NCBI GenBank assembly: GCA_028673005.1
Contig: CM054116.1
Span: 36,242,854-36,306,853 of the forward strand
Source: Tanypteryx hageni
Taxonomy: Eukaryota > Arthropoda > Insecta > Odonata > Petaluridae
Direction: 5' to 3'
DNA: 64,000 bases
Part shown: piece by piece, positions 31,883 through 41,275 of the stretch
Position numbering within the stretch: the first letter of the stretch is position 1
Layout: each line of letters starts with the position of its first letter
The notes under the pieces: generated by a model
The model's input: the letters and a program-made list of their open reading frames with translations, nothing else
What the model was told of the DNA's origin: nothing
Databases searched by the model: none
Made by a program: the position numbers and the translations under genes

Positions 31883-34828
31883 TTATTCATGGTTAAACCT
31901 GGTTCTCCATATACTCCTATTTTCCGCTGTCCTCTTTATATCTTGATAACTCTCTTTCCCTTTCAGATCGTCTATCAGCTGAAACCTTTTCCTACCTCTT
32001 TCCCTTTTCCCATCTAGTTTTCCTTCTAACACCTCTTTAATCATACTCTCTCTCCTCAGGTAATGTCCAACCCAGTTAGCCTTCCTCTTTCTGATAGTCT
32101 GTATAATCATTCGCTTCTCTCCTATTCTTCGTAGCACTTCATCGTTTTTCATCCTATCTGTCCATTTTATCTTCAGCATTCTCCTCCAAGTCCACATTTC
32201 AAAGCTTTCCAAGTATTTGATGTCATTTTTCCTTAGCGTCCATGTTTCTGCCCCATACAATGCTATACTCCATACGTAGCATTTTATCAACTTCTTGCGG
32301 ATATCTTCCCTTATATTCCCTGTAAGTAGTAGTTGTTTCTTTCTCCTGAAAGCCGCTTTTGCTTTTCCTATTCTAGTTTTGATCTCATTCGTACATTTTG
32401 CCTCTCGTGTTATGATACTTCCAAGGTATTTATATTCTGAAACTTGTTCTAATGGCTTTCCCCCAATAGTTATGTTCAGATTCTCTTCTTTACCCGATAT
32501 TCGAATGACCTTGGATTTTTCTGTATTTATTTCCATACCGTATTTTCTACCTGTTATCACTAGTCTATTTATCATTTTTTGTAGCTCCTCTTCCTTTCTT
32601 GCTAGAAGTACTTGATCATCTGCGTATTTTACTGTTCTTATAATCCTTCCTCCAATTTTGAAATCCCCTGTGCCTTCTAAAGCTTCTTGCATTAGACTTT
32701 CTCCATATATATTGAATAGGGTTGGCGATAGGCAGCATCCTTGTCTTACTCCTCTACCGATATTTATTCCGCAGGTGTCCACATTCTCAAACCTGACCTT
32801 TACAACTTGATTCTCATATAGATTCCTAATCAGTCTCCTGTCTTTCCAGTCTACACCTATATCCTTTAATATCTTCATCAACTTTACCCAATTTACTCTA
32901 TCAAAGGCCTTCTGCCAGTCTACGAAACATGCGCAGATATCTTGACTGTATTCTATTGCCCTTTCTGATATGATTCTAACTACTCCTATAGCATCTCTAG
33001 TTCCTCGTCCTTTTCTGAAACCGAATTGATCTTCCCCTATTATTTCTTCTGCCTTTTTCTCCAGCCTTTTATTAAGAATCCTCGTGATGATCTTCGATGT
33101 GTGTGACAGAAGGCTTATAGTTCTGTAATCTTTACACTGCATTGCCTTTGGCTTCTTCTTTAGAGGGATCATTGTTACTTCTAGGAAATCCTGAGGCCAC
33201 TCTCCCGTGTCGTAAATCTTATTAATTAATTTCGTGATCGCTTTTAGTCCTTCTGATCCTATGACTTTAAGTATCTCAGCCGGTATTCCATCGCTGCCCG
33301 TGGCTTTCCCCTTCTTAAGTTCCACTATCGCTTTTTCTACTTCGCTCTCCATAATACTTGGTCCTAAGTTATCTTCTTCAATGTTTTCCTCATTTTCCAG
33401 TTCTATTTTTGCCGCTCCTGTCTGTTTGCTGTATAATTCCTTAATGTATTCTTCCCATACCTGTGCTACATCCTTTGTTTCTGAGACTATCTTCCCATCC
33501 GTATTCATAATTCCTTTACCACAAATTCCATTAGACTTCTTGTCCTCTAATTCCAGTGCCCTAGCGTACATCATATCGTACCGTCCTAATTTCTCCATTT
33601 GTTCTATTTCATCACATTTTCCTTTTAGCCAATTTTCTCTAGCTTTATCTGTTACCCTTCTCAACTCATTGTTTATACGCCTATAGTTGGCTCTACCTTC
33701 TTCACTGTTAACGTTTTTCCATTTTCGTCTCTCATCCATTTTCTCCAGCATTTCCTTCGTGATCCATGGTTTTCTGATTTTCTTCTCTTGTTTTCCAATC
33801 TCTTTATCCAAGGTATTCTTGATACTGGTTTTAATTTCATTCCATTCTATATCGACGGTCTTCGGTTTGTTTTCCAACTTTCTTAGGTTATCTTCCAACT
33901 TCATGCTGACTACATCCTGCCTTTCTTTCAGTTTTTCTAGGTCCCAGGTCTGTCTTTCTCTTCTCGTTTTTCTTATTTGTTTGAGCTTTGTACTCACGTC
34001 AAGTATTAGAAGGCTGTGATCTGAATCAATGTCTGCTCCTTGCAATGCCTTGGCGTTCTTTATGCTGTTCCTAAATCTTTGTTTTACAAGGATGTAATCT
34101 ATTTGGCATCTCATTCTATCTCCTGGGCTTTTCCATGTGTATAACCTTCGTTTATGGTTTTTGAACCATGTATTAGTCACTACAAGGTCATTATTGATGC
34201 AGAATTCTACCAGTTTCTCCCCTCCTCGATTTCTCTTCCCAAGTCCGTATTGCCCGACAACATTTTCTTCCTGTCCTTCTCCGACTATGCTGTTCCAATC
34301 TCCCATTATTATGCAGTTTACCTTTCCTCTTCCGTCTTCTTCGTAAATTTCATTAATTTGCTCATAGATCTCATCTATTTCTTCATCGTCATGAGCTGAC
34401 GTTGGCATATATACCTGGATTATCAGCATGTCCACTGGGACTGCTTTTAGCTTTATTGCCATCAGTCTATCGTTCGTTGCTATTATCTTTGTCACGCTTT
34501 TCATCATATCTTTCCTAAGTACCAGAGCTACTCCCCTTTCCCCACTATTTCCTCCAGAATAAACTACCGTGAATTCTTCCGAGTCGAACTGTCCTTCTCC
34601 CTCCCATCTAGTTTCGCTTAGCCCTATAATGTCAACTCTATTTCTTCTCATTTCTTCTTTCAAGTTCTCTAGCTTTCCTGCCTTTCTCATAGTTCTTACG
34701 TTCCAAGTCCCTATTCGTAATTTACTTTCGACAAATGTTTTCCTCAAGGCAGTCCCCGCCCGGAGATCCGATTGGGGGACTATTTTACCTCCGGATTGTT
34801 TTACCTCGAGAGAACTCATATTGTCCAA
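31883..34828 (-). CDS. RTE-type ORF2: AP endonuclease and reverse transcriptase, intact
   Basis: 981 codons without interruption from ATG to stop. Endonuclease: RIGTWNVRTM (Asn 43), IGLSETRW (Glu 72), IIMGDWNS (Asp 177, Asn 179), QIDYILV (Asp 244), SDHSLLI (Asp 270, His 271). RT: ACFVDWQKAFDRVNW (about 633-647), GRGVRQGCCLSPTLFN (691-706), VKYADDQVLLA (about 733-743). C-terminus has WVGHYLRRES and ends TRFNHE. All residues needed for target nicking and cDNA synthesis that I can identify are present, so this copy may be young. Length is usual for the clade. It would copy its own RNA at a nicked target in the nucleus; no ORF1 seen upstream. Confidence 0.95.
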   Translation of the reverse strand: MDNMSSLEVKQSGGKIVPQSDLRAGTALRKTFVESKLRIGTWNVRTMRKAGKLENLKEEMRRNRVDIIGLSETRWEGEGQFDSEEFTVVYSGGNSGERGVALVLRKDMMKSVTKIIATNDRLMAIKLKAVPVDMLIIQVYMPTSAHDDEEIDEIYEQINEIYEEDGRGKVNCIIMGDWNSIVGEGQEENVVGQYGLGKRNRGGEKLVEFCINNDLVVTNTWFKNHKRRLYTWKSPGDRMRCQIDYILVKQRFRNSIKNAKALQGADIDSDHSLLILDVSTKLKQIRKTRRERQTWDLEKLKERQDVVSMKLEDNLRKLENKPKTVDIEWNEIKTSIKNTLDKEIGKQEKKIRKPWITKEMLEKMDERRKWKNVNSEEGRANYRRINNELRRVTDKARENWLKGKCDEIEQMEKLGRYDMMYARALELEDKKSNGICGKGIMNTDGKIVSETKDVAQVWEEYIKELYSKQTGAAKIELENEENIEEDNLGPSIMESEVEKAIVELKKGKATGSDGIPAEILKVIGSEGLKAITKLINKIYDTGEWPQDFLEVTMIPLKKKPKAMQCKDYRTISLLSHTSKIITRILNKRLEKKAEEIIGEDQFGFRKGRGTRDAIGVVRIISERAIEYSQDICACFVDWQKAFDRVNWVKLMKILKDIGVDWKDRRLIRNLYENQVVKVRFENVDTCGINIGRGVRQGCCLSPTLFNIYGESLMQEALEGTGDFKIGGRIIRTVKYADDQVLLARKEEELQKMINRLVITGRKYGMEINTEKSKVIRISGKEENLNITIGGKPLEQVSEYKYLGSIITREAKCTNEIKTRIGKAKAAFRRKKQLLLTGNIREDIRKKLIKCYVWSIALYGAETWTLRKNDIKYLESFEMWTWRRMLKIKWTDRMKNDEVLRRIGEKRMIIQTIRKRKANWVGHYLRRESMIKEVLEGKLDGKRERGRKRFQLIDDLKGKESYQDIKRTAENRSIWRTRFNHE

Positions 34829-35021
34829 CCATATAATCTTTTACTAGGGAATGTAATGTGGTAGTTTCCCTCTTGCTTTCCACATCGCAGTACTGTAGCC
34901 GTTCAAATCGTCCTGATCACGCCTACAGCTATATTGGATATAGACCCAACCAACATCATTTGTTTTCGGCTCTATACCATACTGACAGTACTGCTGCCTA
35001 CTGCCAGGCACTGATGATAGG

Positions 35022-35119
35022 TTTTTTTTTTTTTTTTAAATAAAACCTCCATTCGAGGGGTTTGAACCCCCGAACTTTGCAATAGAAAGCCGACGCGCTA
35101 ACCACTACACCACCAGTGC
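35022..35119 (-). repeat. tRNA-like SINE or 5' chimeric piece with A-tail
   Basis: Minus strand has A box GTGTAGTGGTTAGCGC and B box GGGTTCAAACCCC, then a short body and about 16 A (seen as T at 35022-35038). The anticodon stem does not pair, so it is not a functional tRNA. Either a tRNA-derived SINE inserted at the RTE 5' end or a template-switch chimera. Confidence 0.7.
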
Positions 35120-35123
35120 AATT

Positions 35124-35189
35124 TTATATATATATATATATATTTTTTTACTCTGTATGATTTAGGTATATACTGTTTATGTTATGCGT

Positions 35190-35247
<58 letters not shown>
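35124..35247. repeat. (TA)n microsatellites
   Basis: Two TA runs, about 35124-35148 and 35194-35247, in the LINE B 3' region. Confidence 0.9.
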
Positions 35248-35248
<1 letters not shown>

Positions 35249-35363
35249 TACTTTACCATTTTTTTTTATATTTTTTATATTGACGAAGGGTTAAATGTAA
35301 GAATGGACCTTATGGTCTAAATTTCGCCCGAATAAAGACGATTATCTATCTATCTATCTATCC

Positions 35364-35440
35364 CTCCCATCCTCCCTCCATCCCATCCTCCCTCCATCCC
35401 ATCCTCCCTCCCTTCCATCCTCCATCCCTCTCTTTTCTCT
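35364..35440. repeat. CCTCCCTCCATCCCAT minisatellite
   Basis: Three to four tandem copies of a 16-bp pyrimidine-rich unit; target site of LINE B. Confidence 0.85.
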
Positions 35441-36689
35441 CTCCTTCTCTGGAAAAATGGACTAATTCTGTACCACCCTTACTTTCTATGTACCTTCCAT
35501 TCTAAATCCCTTCCTTCCTATCTCCCTCCCCACATCCCCCTCTCTCTTATTCTACATCTATATAGTCGTTTAGATAAGCAAAAGAATTCAAACTAACTCC
35601 CAGTCCCATTAGAATTACGTAATTTCGCGAAAACTCCTAAGATAATTTAAGCCAATCTATGAACTCGTTTATATTACACGTATGCTGGTTGTGACAACAA
35701 ATGATTCTCGAAGTTTATCAATGATGTGGTCAGCAAGGAAACATCCCGTTTAAAAGCCGATATTTTCCCAAAATATGTTATTCAAATGTTTAATATGAGA
35801 GATTTTTAAAGGTAGGAGGAAAAAGATGAAGAAACTTCATTAATTTTCCTAAAACATAGTTCGAATTTGAAGATCGTATGTCAATTTTTTCTAATTTTAA
35901 TTTCTAAAAGAATAATAGCCTGCACTTTAAAAAGTCGCTTTTTACGTGTCAACTTACGGGAAATGGAAATCGCCCCCCTGAAGTCGAACCCGGGTCTTTT
36001 TCGTGTTTTTTTTTCGTCATTTAATTTCTATATCTGAATCAAACATTCCTGCGAAATTTCAACCTTCCACCTAATCGGTAGATTTGTTAAAAGCTCGTTA
36101 AAACGTGCCATTGATGCGTCAGCGTTACGTTTCGGAGAACGGCTATTATATTAAGTAATTGTACTATCCACGACACTATTTTATCGTAAGTTGCCGACCT
36201 CTGGCTTACAGGATCAGATTTATTCCCCTAATGATGCGAAGAAAATACATTCCATCGAATACAGCGAGTGCTTACACGCGGATCATTGGTCCAAGTGATT
36301 CGAAAAGAAACCGGGTATTCATCGATGGATTACGGAAGCAGGTAATAATGTACATAGCACACAAAGTTGACATCGAGTTGGACGACCATCGGTGACAAGG
36401 CATTCTATTTGCTCGATGACGACTGCTGACAGGAAATGAGATCCCTCAAAGTTAACTTAGTTACCTCATTCGTGTGCTGCGTATGACTGACGGGAGACAA
36501 ACTCCCAGGTGTGCGACATCTCGCCATGTCGGAGACATCGACGGTTATCTCTTTCTCGATTCAAAGGATAGATAAAGAAAGCATTTGGAGAAAGGTCGTC
36601 GTCTTGGCCCTATTTTGTTTGCGTTTGTTTGTGTGTATTTCTGGCTAATCAACCTCTTGGATTATTATAGCCGTAACTCCTTACACACC
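35441..36689. other. Unassigned sequence
   Basis: No gene recognised. At about 35965-36000 a fragment TGAAGTCGAACCCGGGTC resembles a tRNA B box and is similar to 54407-54430, likely parts of one dispersed repeat. A 78-codon plus frame at 36159-36395 is not recognised. Confidence 0.4.
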
Positions 36690-36925
36690 TGACACACTGA
36701 CAAGGGCAGCCAGGTGGCGGTATTAGCCAACTCTAAACGAAGAGCACCAAGGGGACCAACTGCTTAACTTCCCTTCCGAAGGAAGGAGCGCTGACTTGGC
36801 GCGGTCTCTTCAAAGCATATAAGTAGGGGATGGGACGATCCCAGGTTGAAAAATACGACCTCCGCCGGATTCGAACCTGGGACCGCTGCGTGGAAGGTCA
36901 ACGCTCTAACCACCGCACCCGTTTT
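36690..36925 (-). repeat. tRNA-derived SINE candidate
   Basis: The minus strand starts with GGGTGCGGTGGTTAGAGCGT (A box) and CCCAGGTTCGAATCCGG (B box), but the anticodon arm does not pair; a non-tRNA body of about 150 bp follows. No target duplication found. Confidence 0.55.
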
Positions 36926-37350
36926 GTCAATCTGGATTCAGTGTGTTGTGATAGATGGAAATTGCTTACATTGAAAGATGGAAATGAATCTTACTGTTTA
37001 AAAGCTGTTTATGGATATTTTTAATTACTTATGAACATGTACACATGTAATTAAATTCCTATTTCCGCATGTAATTGTCTTAAAATGGTAATACGTACTA
37101 ATTCGAGGGCCGTTTTCGTTTGGATTTTTATAAATGTATAAAAAATGTATGGATTTTAGGAATAAAAGTATCTTTTGAATCAAATATATTTTTTTCTAAG
37201 ATTTAAACTAAAGAATAAAACAATTATTTTCAAAACGAGAAACTCGCAGTGGATTTAATTTATCGTGGACCACATTGTCCACGCCTACATTATTGCACCA
37301 TACCAAATAAACCCGATGACTAAATCGAAAAGCTTTAAGGGAGTGGAACA
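36926..37350. other. AT-rich sequence, nothing recognised
   Basis: No coding or repeat signal identified. Confidence 0.35.
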
Positions 37351-38350
37351 TACGAAGAAAAATGTTACGAATTAAAGCGGTGCGAATTTCCGCCTGGCCT
37401 CAACAAAGCAGGTGAAGTGTCTCGGTGCCTTTTAACGCGGGAGATTTGCTCAATAGGGGAGGACGAAGAGAAGACGAAATGCAAGACGAGCGATAAACCT
37501 AATCCCTACCTGGAAAGCGCAATACGTAATAAATCTTAATCCATGGGATGAGGTCTTTTTTTCCTTTTTGTCTGCACCGAGGGCGGCAAGTTTCGACCGT
37601 TCTGGTTTCTTTTTAAGCCCCGGGAGGAAGAAGAGAACGGCTGCCGTCGATTAATGCCTTTAATATTTGACGCGATAAACAAAAGAAATGGGAGGCGCTT
37701 CGGGGAAAATGGGGAAGAAGGCAACGGTCTGCCGGAGGAAGGGGACGCTCCTTACCCGGCGGGGGGAATATGGTGAGGGGAGTGGCTGGTGCGGTTCCAC
37801 CCAAAGACTAAATAATAGTTCCACCCTCTCACGGAGCGTACCAAAGAGCCGACGGCAAGGTGGGACGGGACTCCTCCTCTAAAGCAGTGGGAGGCGTCTG
37901 ACGGAGGGGTCTCGAAGAAGTATTTCTAAGCTCACCGCGGCCGCGAGAGGGGGTAAAAATAACAAAAGCAGAGATGGCGGGTTATTTTCGGACCCTTTGG
38001 AACTGACCGACTACAGAGAACTGTAGGGTGCACCATTATAAAGGTAATAATCAAATATGCGCGCATTTTCGAGTCCTTGAAGCGACCGAGAGGGGGGGGG
38101 GTCTTCGAAATGAAGACATTCTGCTATTTAAGCATCGTTGGTTGACGAAGAGACCGGGCGAATTCGTGGCCAAGATAATACGGGAATTCCTGTTGATTCG
38201 GACTCGAATTTTTTTGCCATCGGCGATGATCCGTGATTCCATGACCGAGTGATTTCCCGTACTTTACGTCTAAATTTATTCCGTGAAACGACTTAGATGG
38301 TGAATTTCCGGCTCTAAAGGACTGGGAATTCAGGGATAGATATTAGAATC
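37351..38350. promoter_or_regulatory. GC-richer, CpG-containing stretch without recognised coding
   Basis: Clearly richer in G+C and CG dinucleotides than its surroundings, with G-runs (such as 38092-38101). Overlapping short frames on both strands are low-complexity and carry no domain. Could be a regulatory region or 5' non-coding exon of an unseen gene; no positive promoter element. Confidence 0.25.
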
Positions 38351-39380
38351 TCCTATCATTAATATTTGAAGAGAGAAAGAGGTACCTAATATTTTTTAAC
38401 ACTGCTTAATGGCAGTGCTGGCGACCCGATGTACAAGGTGTGTACTTCGTTATTGCGGGGCATTTTTGAATGGGGCACGATAACTTTTGTAACAGGTTAC
38501 TAGGGCAGAGGCAGATGAGAGACTGCTTATGATAACAGCGAAGCAATTTTTTATACAAGCAACGAATTAATTGCTTAGCACAGTGTACACGGTGGGGATA
38601 AAAACCCATTATTGGATAGTCCAAGTTCCCGGTGAAAACGTTACACGGCACGTAAACATAAAAAATCAGTTAATATCAACAAAAGGCTTTCTTTTGCAAA
38701 GTTACCTTGCGATTAGTGCCATAAAGGCTGACTATATAGAAACTACGATGTTTTTTTTATATTCGGTAACTCGTGAAATCGTCGGCTCTCTCCGCGTGTG
38801 TCGTGGCCGTGCGACCCGTCTGTCGCGGCTTTTATCGGAATACTTGGTTTTTCTGGCAAAGGCTACACGCATCACTACCGAAGGTCGACGATGGTCTAGC
38901 GACAGCTTTAACTTAATCTTTGGCTGATAACATCAGCCCCGATGTCGTTATAGGTAACACGTGTCTCCGAGACGGGTATGTAGAATTTCGGTTTATTATT
39001 TTCGGTAATCAGCACTATTTGCGTTCTTTTACCCTTTAAGTCACTAAACAGTACAACTGCAAAAATATATCACTATTTTTCTGCATAAATAATTACAAAC
39101 ACAATACCACTTATAGCACGATTTACTCAAATTTGCCGCCACTTTTGAATGAAAATTAGCATTGTTCTCTTTGGTGATAGTAAGTTCTTTTTGACTCCTT
39201 AGGGAAGTTCAAAAAACAACCCTTTCACAATGTAACGGTATACGCACCAGTTCAGTTCGACAGGGAAATCATTATACAAACATAAATGAGGAAGTTGGCT
39301 GTTTAAATCGAAGCGTTGGGAAATAAATTCCAAACCAATGAGGAAAATTGGGTAGGTTGTCTCAATTCGCAGTCTACAGT
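38351..39380. other. Unassigned sequence
   Basis: A 118-codon plus frame (38571-38927) is the longest but shows no recognisable motif. Contains the short inverted pair CACTGC/GCAGTG around 38400-38418. Confidence 0.35.
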
Positions 39381-39387
39381 CTACACG

Positions 39388-39470
39388 AGCGGTCTCAAAC
39401 TCAAATCGCATGAGGGCCAAATAGATAATTTGAAATAAATGGCGGGCTGCATGTGATAATTTCAACATTT
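39388..39470. mobile_element. hAT terminal fragment (GCGGTCTCAAACTC / GAGGGCCAAATAG)
   Basis: The phrases GCGGTCTCAAACTC, ATGAGGGCCAAATAG and GCGGGCTGCATGTG are the usual end sequence of a widespread hAT group. No opposite end or duplication was located. Confidence 0.5.
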
Positions 39471-40110
39471 ATGTGGTCAAAGCATTTTGTTGAAACTTAA
39501 TTAAGAACATTTTCTCGAGCAATTCCTGATTATTAAACGTTTAAACATTGTTTTATACCTCTATGTTGCTCCATTATTGCCTCGTCCAAGCTTTATCTCG
39601 CCTCTACTTACAGTGGAATTAAAGTGATGAGGAAGCCGCAATTATTGAAGAAGCTTCCCATGCGGTCTGCTGGTCACCTGTTTGTGATCCCTGGTTTACG
39701 CAATTTTGTGTTGTATTGTATTGCAGGGTATATTCCCGGTATCGCAAAACTACAGTTTTTCTTTTGTTCACTATTTCTGATGGTACAGCAAATCATATGT
39801 TCTGTGATTTATTTTATTTATTTATTTATTTAATATCAAGTAATCTTGCTTAATTATCAAAAGAAATTAATCACAAATATCAACATAGTAATTTGCTTTA
39901 AACTGCCCAATAAAATTTGCAATCGAAACGATATTTTAATTGTAAGCGTGAAATATCTTCCTATTTTAAATGTAAGTTGTCCATTATTACGATTCATTGG
40001 AGTCGTTTCTGACTTCAAGTTTCTTCGCGTCGTGTGTCATTTGTTTTATATTTACACGAAACTCTTCATGTAAATTTTCAATCAATTATTGTCCTTGATG
40101 TGTTTGTTTT
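39471..40110. other. Unassigned AT-rich sequence
   Basis: Short open frames at 39624-39833 and 39846-40073 are not recognised. Confidence 0.35.
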
Positions 40111-40116
40111 ATTTTC

Positions 40117-41080
40117 AGCTTAGTGCAAATGCACTTCAAAAGCCCGAGTCCAACAATGCAAAAATCTGATATCAACAATGCCGGCAACATTAGGAAACTC
40201 CTTTTTGAAATGTTGAAAAATCTAATCTAAAGTTAAAATATGAGCAAACGCGAATTAAACAACAGAATCGAAAGTAAGCATAAGAATATTAATTTCTTTC
40301 TACGTGAAATAGTGCAAATATCGAGTGAAAGTCTCGATCGTAAATGTTAAAGACTATAGGTCTAAACATCGTATTCCAGCCGATTATGTGTTAATCAAAT
40401 GCAAAAACGAAAACTTTCCTGATATCGTACCCATGCCATTTCGGGAGGTTACTACCCGCTTAAAACCTGCAAGAGTTCGCGGCGAGTATTCAGGTGAAAG
40501 AATTGTCGAAATCGAGCCGACCGTTCTTGATTTATTTGCGTTTATACTAGGAAGTGACGTCACTCGAGGCTTAATCTGTTTTTGTTCTTCTTGCGTTTTA
40601 TTGCAAGCTCAGTGCAAATGCACTTGAAGCCCGAGTCTATCAATGTAAAAATCCGAGATCAACAATGCCGGCTAGCCTAGAAACCTCCTTTTTGAAATGT
40701 CGAAAAACTTAGAAAATCGAATATAAACTTCAAATATGAGCAAACAAGAATTAAACAACAGAATCGAAAGTAAGAATAAGAAACTTCATTTCTTTCCATG
40801 TGAAATAGTGTCAATCTCGAGTCAAAGTCTCGATCGTAAGATATTTTAACATGTTAAAGAATAAAGGTCTACACATAGTATTCTAGCCGATTACGTGTTA
40901 ATAAAATGAAAAAACGAAAACAATCCTGGTATCGAACCCATGCCTTTCCGGGGGACGAATATCCACCTAAAACCTGCAAGAGTTCGCGCTGAGTATTCAG
41001 GCGAAAGAATCGTCGAAATCGAACCGAGCGTTCTCGGTTTATTTGCGTTAATGCCGGAAGGTGACGTCACTTGAGGCTTC
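40117..41080 (+). repeat. Tandem direct duplication of a ~0.47-0.5-kb unit
   Basis: Unit 1 about 40117-40578, unit 2 about 40607-41080. Landmarks in the same order in both: CAGTGCAAATGCACTT, ATCAACAATGCCGGC, AATTAAACAACAGAATCGAA, AGTCTCGATCGTAA, CTAAAACCTGCAAGAGTTCG/TTAAAACCTGCAAGAGTTCG, GTGACGTCACT. About 85-90 percent similar by eye. Unit 1 keeps a 100-codon frame (40325-40627) that unit 2 breaks; no domain recognised. Confidence 0.85.
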
Positions 41081-41131
41081 AGACGCAGGCACGCACGCAG
41101 AGACGCGGCGGTTATAATATATTAGTATAAA

Positions 41132-41202
41132 AGTCCGTCAATATGACGGGAAGAAATATATTTACGTATATAGTATAAGTGCCCGTCAAAAATGACGGAT
41201 AT
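41132..41202. repeat. Hairpin motif, copies 2 and 3
   Basis: GTCCGTCAATATGACGGG (about 41132) and GCCCGTCAAAAATGACGG (about 41179), each able to form a short hairpin, both after TATAGTATAAGT/TTAGTATAAAAGT. Related to the copy at 30898. Confidence 0.6.
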
Positions 41203-41204
41203 CT

Positions 41205-41275
41205 CTCCCTTCATCTTTCTCCTTACCTTCATCTTTCTCCTAACCTTCATCTTTCTCCTTCCCTTCATCAAATCT
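41205..41275. repeat. CTTCATCTTTCTCCT minisatellite
   Basis: About four tandem copies of an 18-bp pyrimidine-rich unit directly after hairpin copy 3. Confidence 0.85.

Larger units (their letters stand above)
31847..35119 (-). mobile_element. RTE-type non-LTR retrotransposon, nearly full length, nested in LINE B
   Basis: Carries one long intact ORF (31883-34828). The 3' end (left side) is a short UTR ending in ATGATGATGAT-type repeats, typical of RTE elements. CAATTTTAT lies directly outside both boundaries (31838-31846 and 35120-35128), a 9-bp candidate duplication; taking it at face value, the insertion includes the tRNA-like piece at 35022-35119 as its 5' extremity. Confidence 0.8.
30991..35363 (+). 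mobile_element. LINE B, 5'-truncated, with nested RTE insertion and 16-bp target duplication
   Basis: Begins within RT coding (ALVLPHLDYCDTVYQDL) and ends with the 3' block and (ATCT)n tail at 35289-35363. CTCCCATCCTCCCTCC occurs at 30975-30990 and again at 35364-35379, a 16-bp direct repeat consistent with a target duplication in a pyrimidine tract. Between about 31847 and 35119 it is interrupted by a minus-strand RTE and a tRNA-like piece. Confidence 0.75.

Noticed and set aside
32295..34847. Several plus-strand frames of 69-150 codons
   Set aside because: Antisense shadows of the intact RTE ORF on the minus strand.
36860..36925. Functional tRNA gene
   Set aside because: A and B boxes present but the anticodon stem does not pair.
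38571..38927. 118-codon plus-strand frame as a gene
   Set aside because: No recognisable motif, splice context or codon pattern; left as unassigned.
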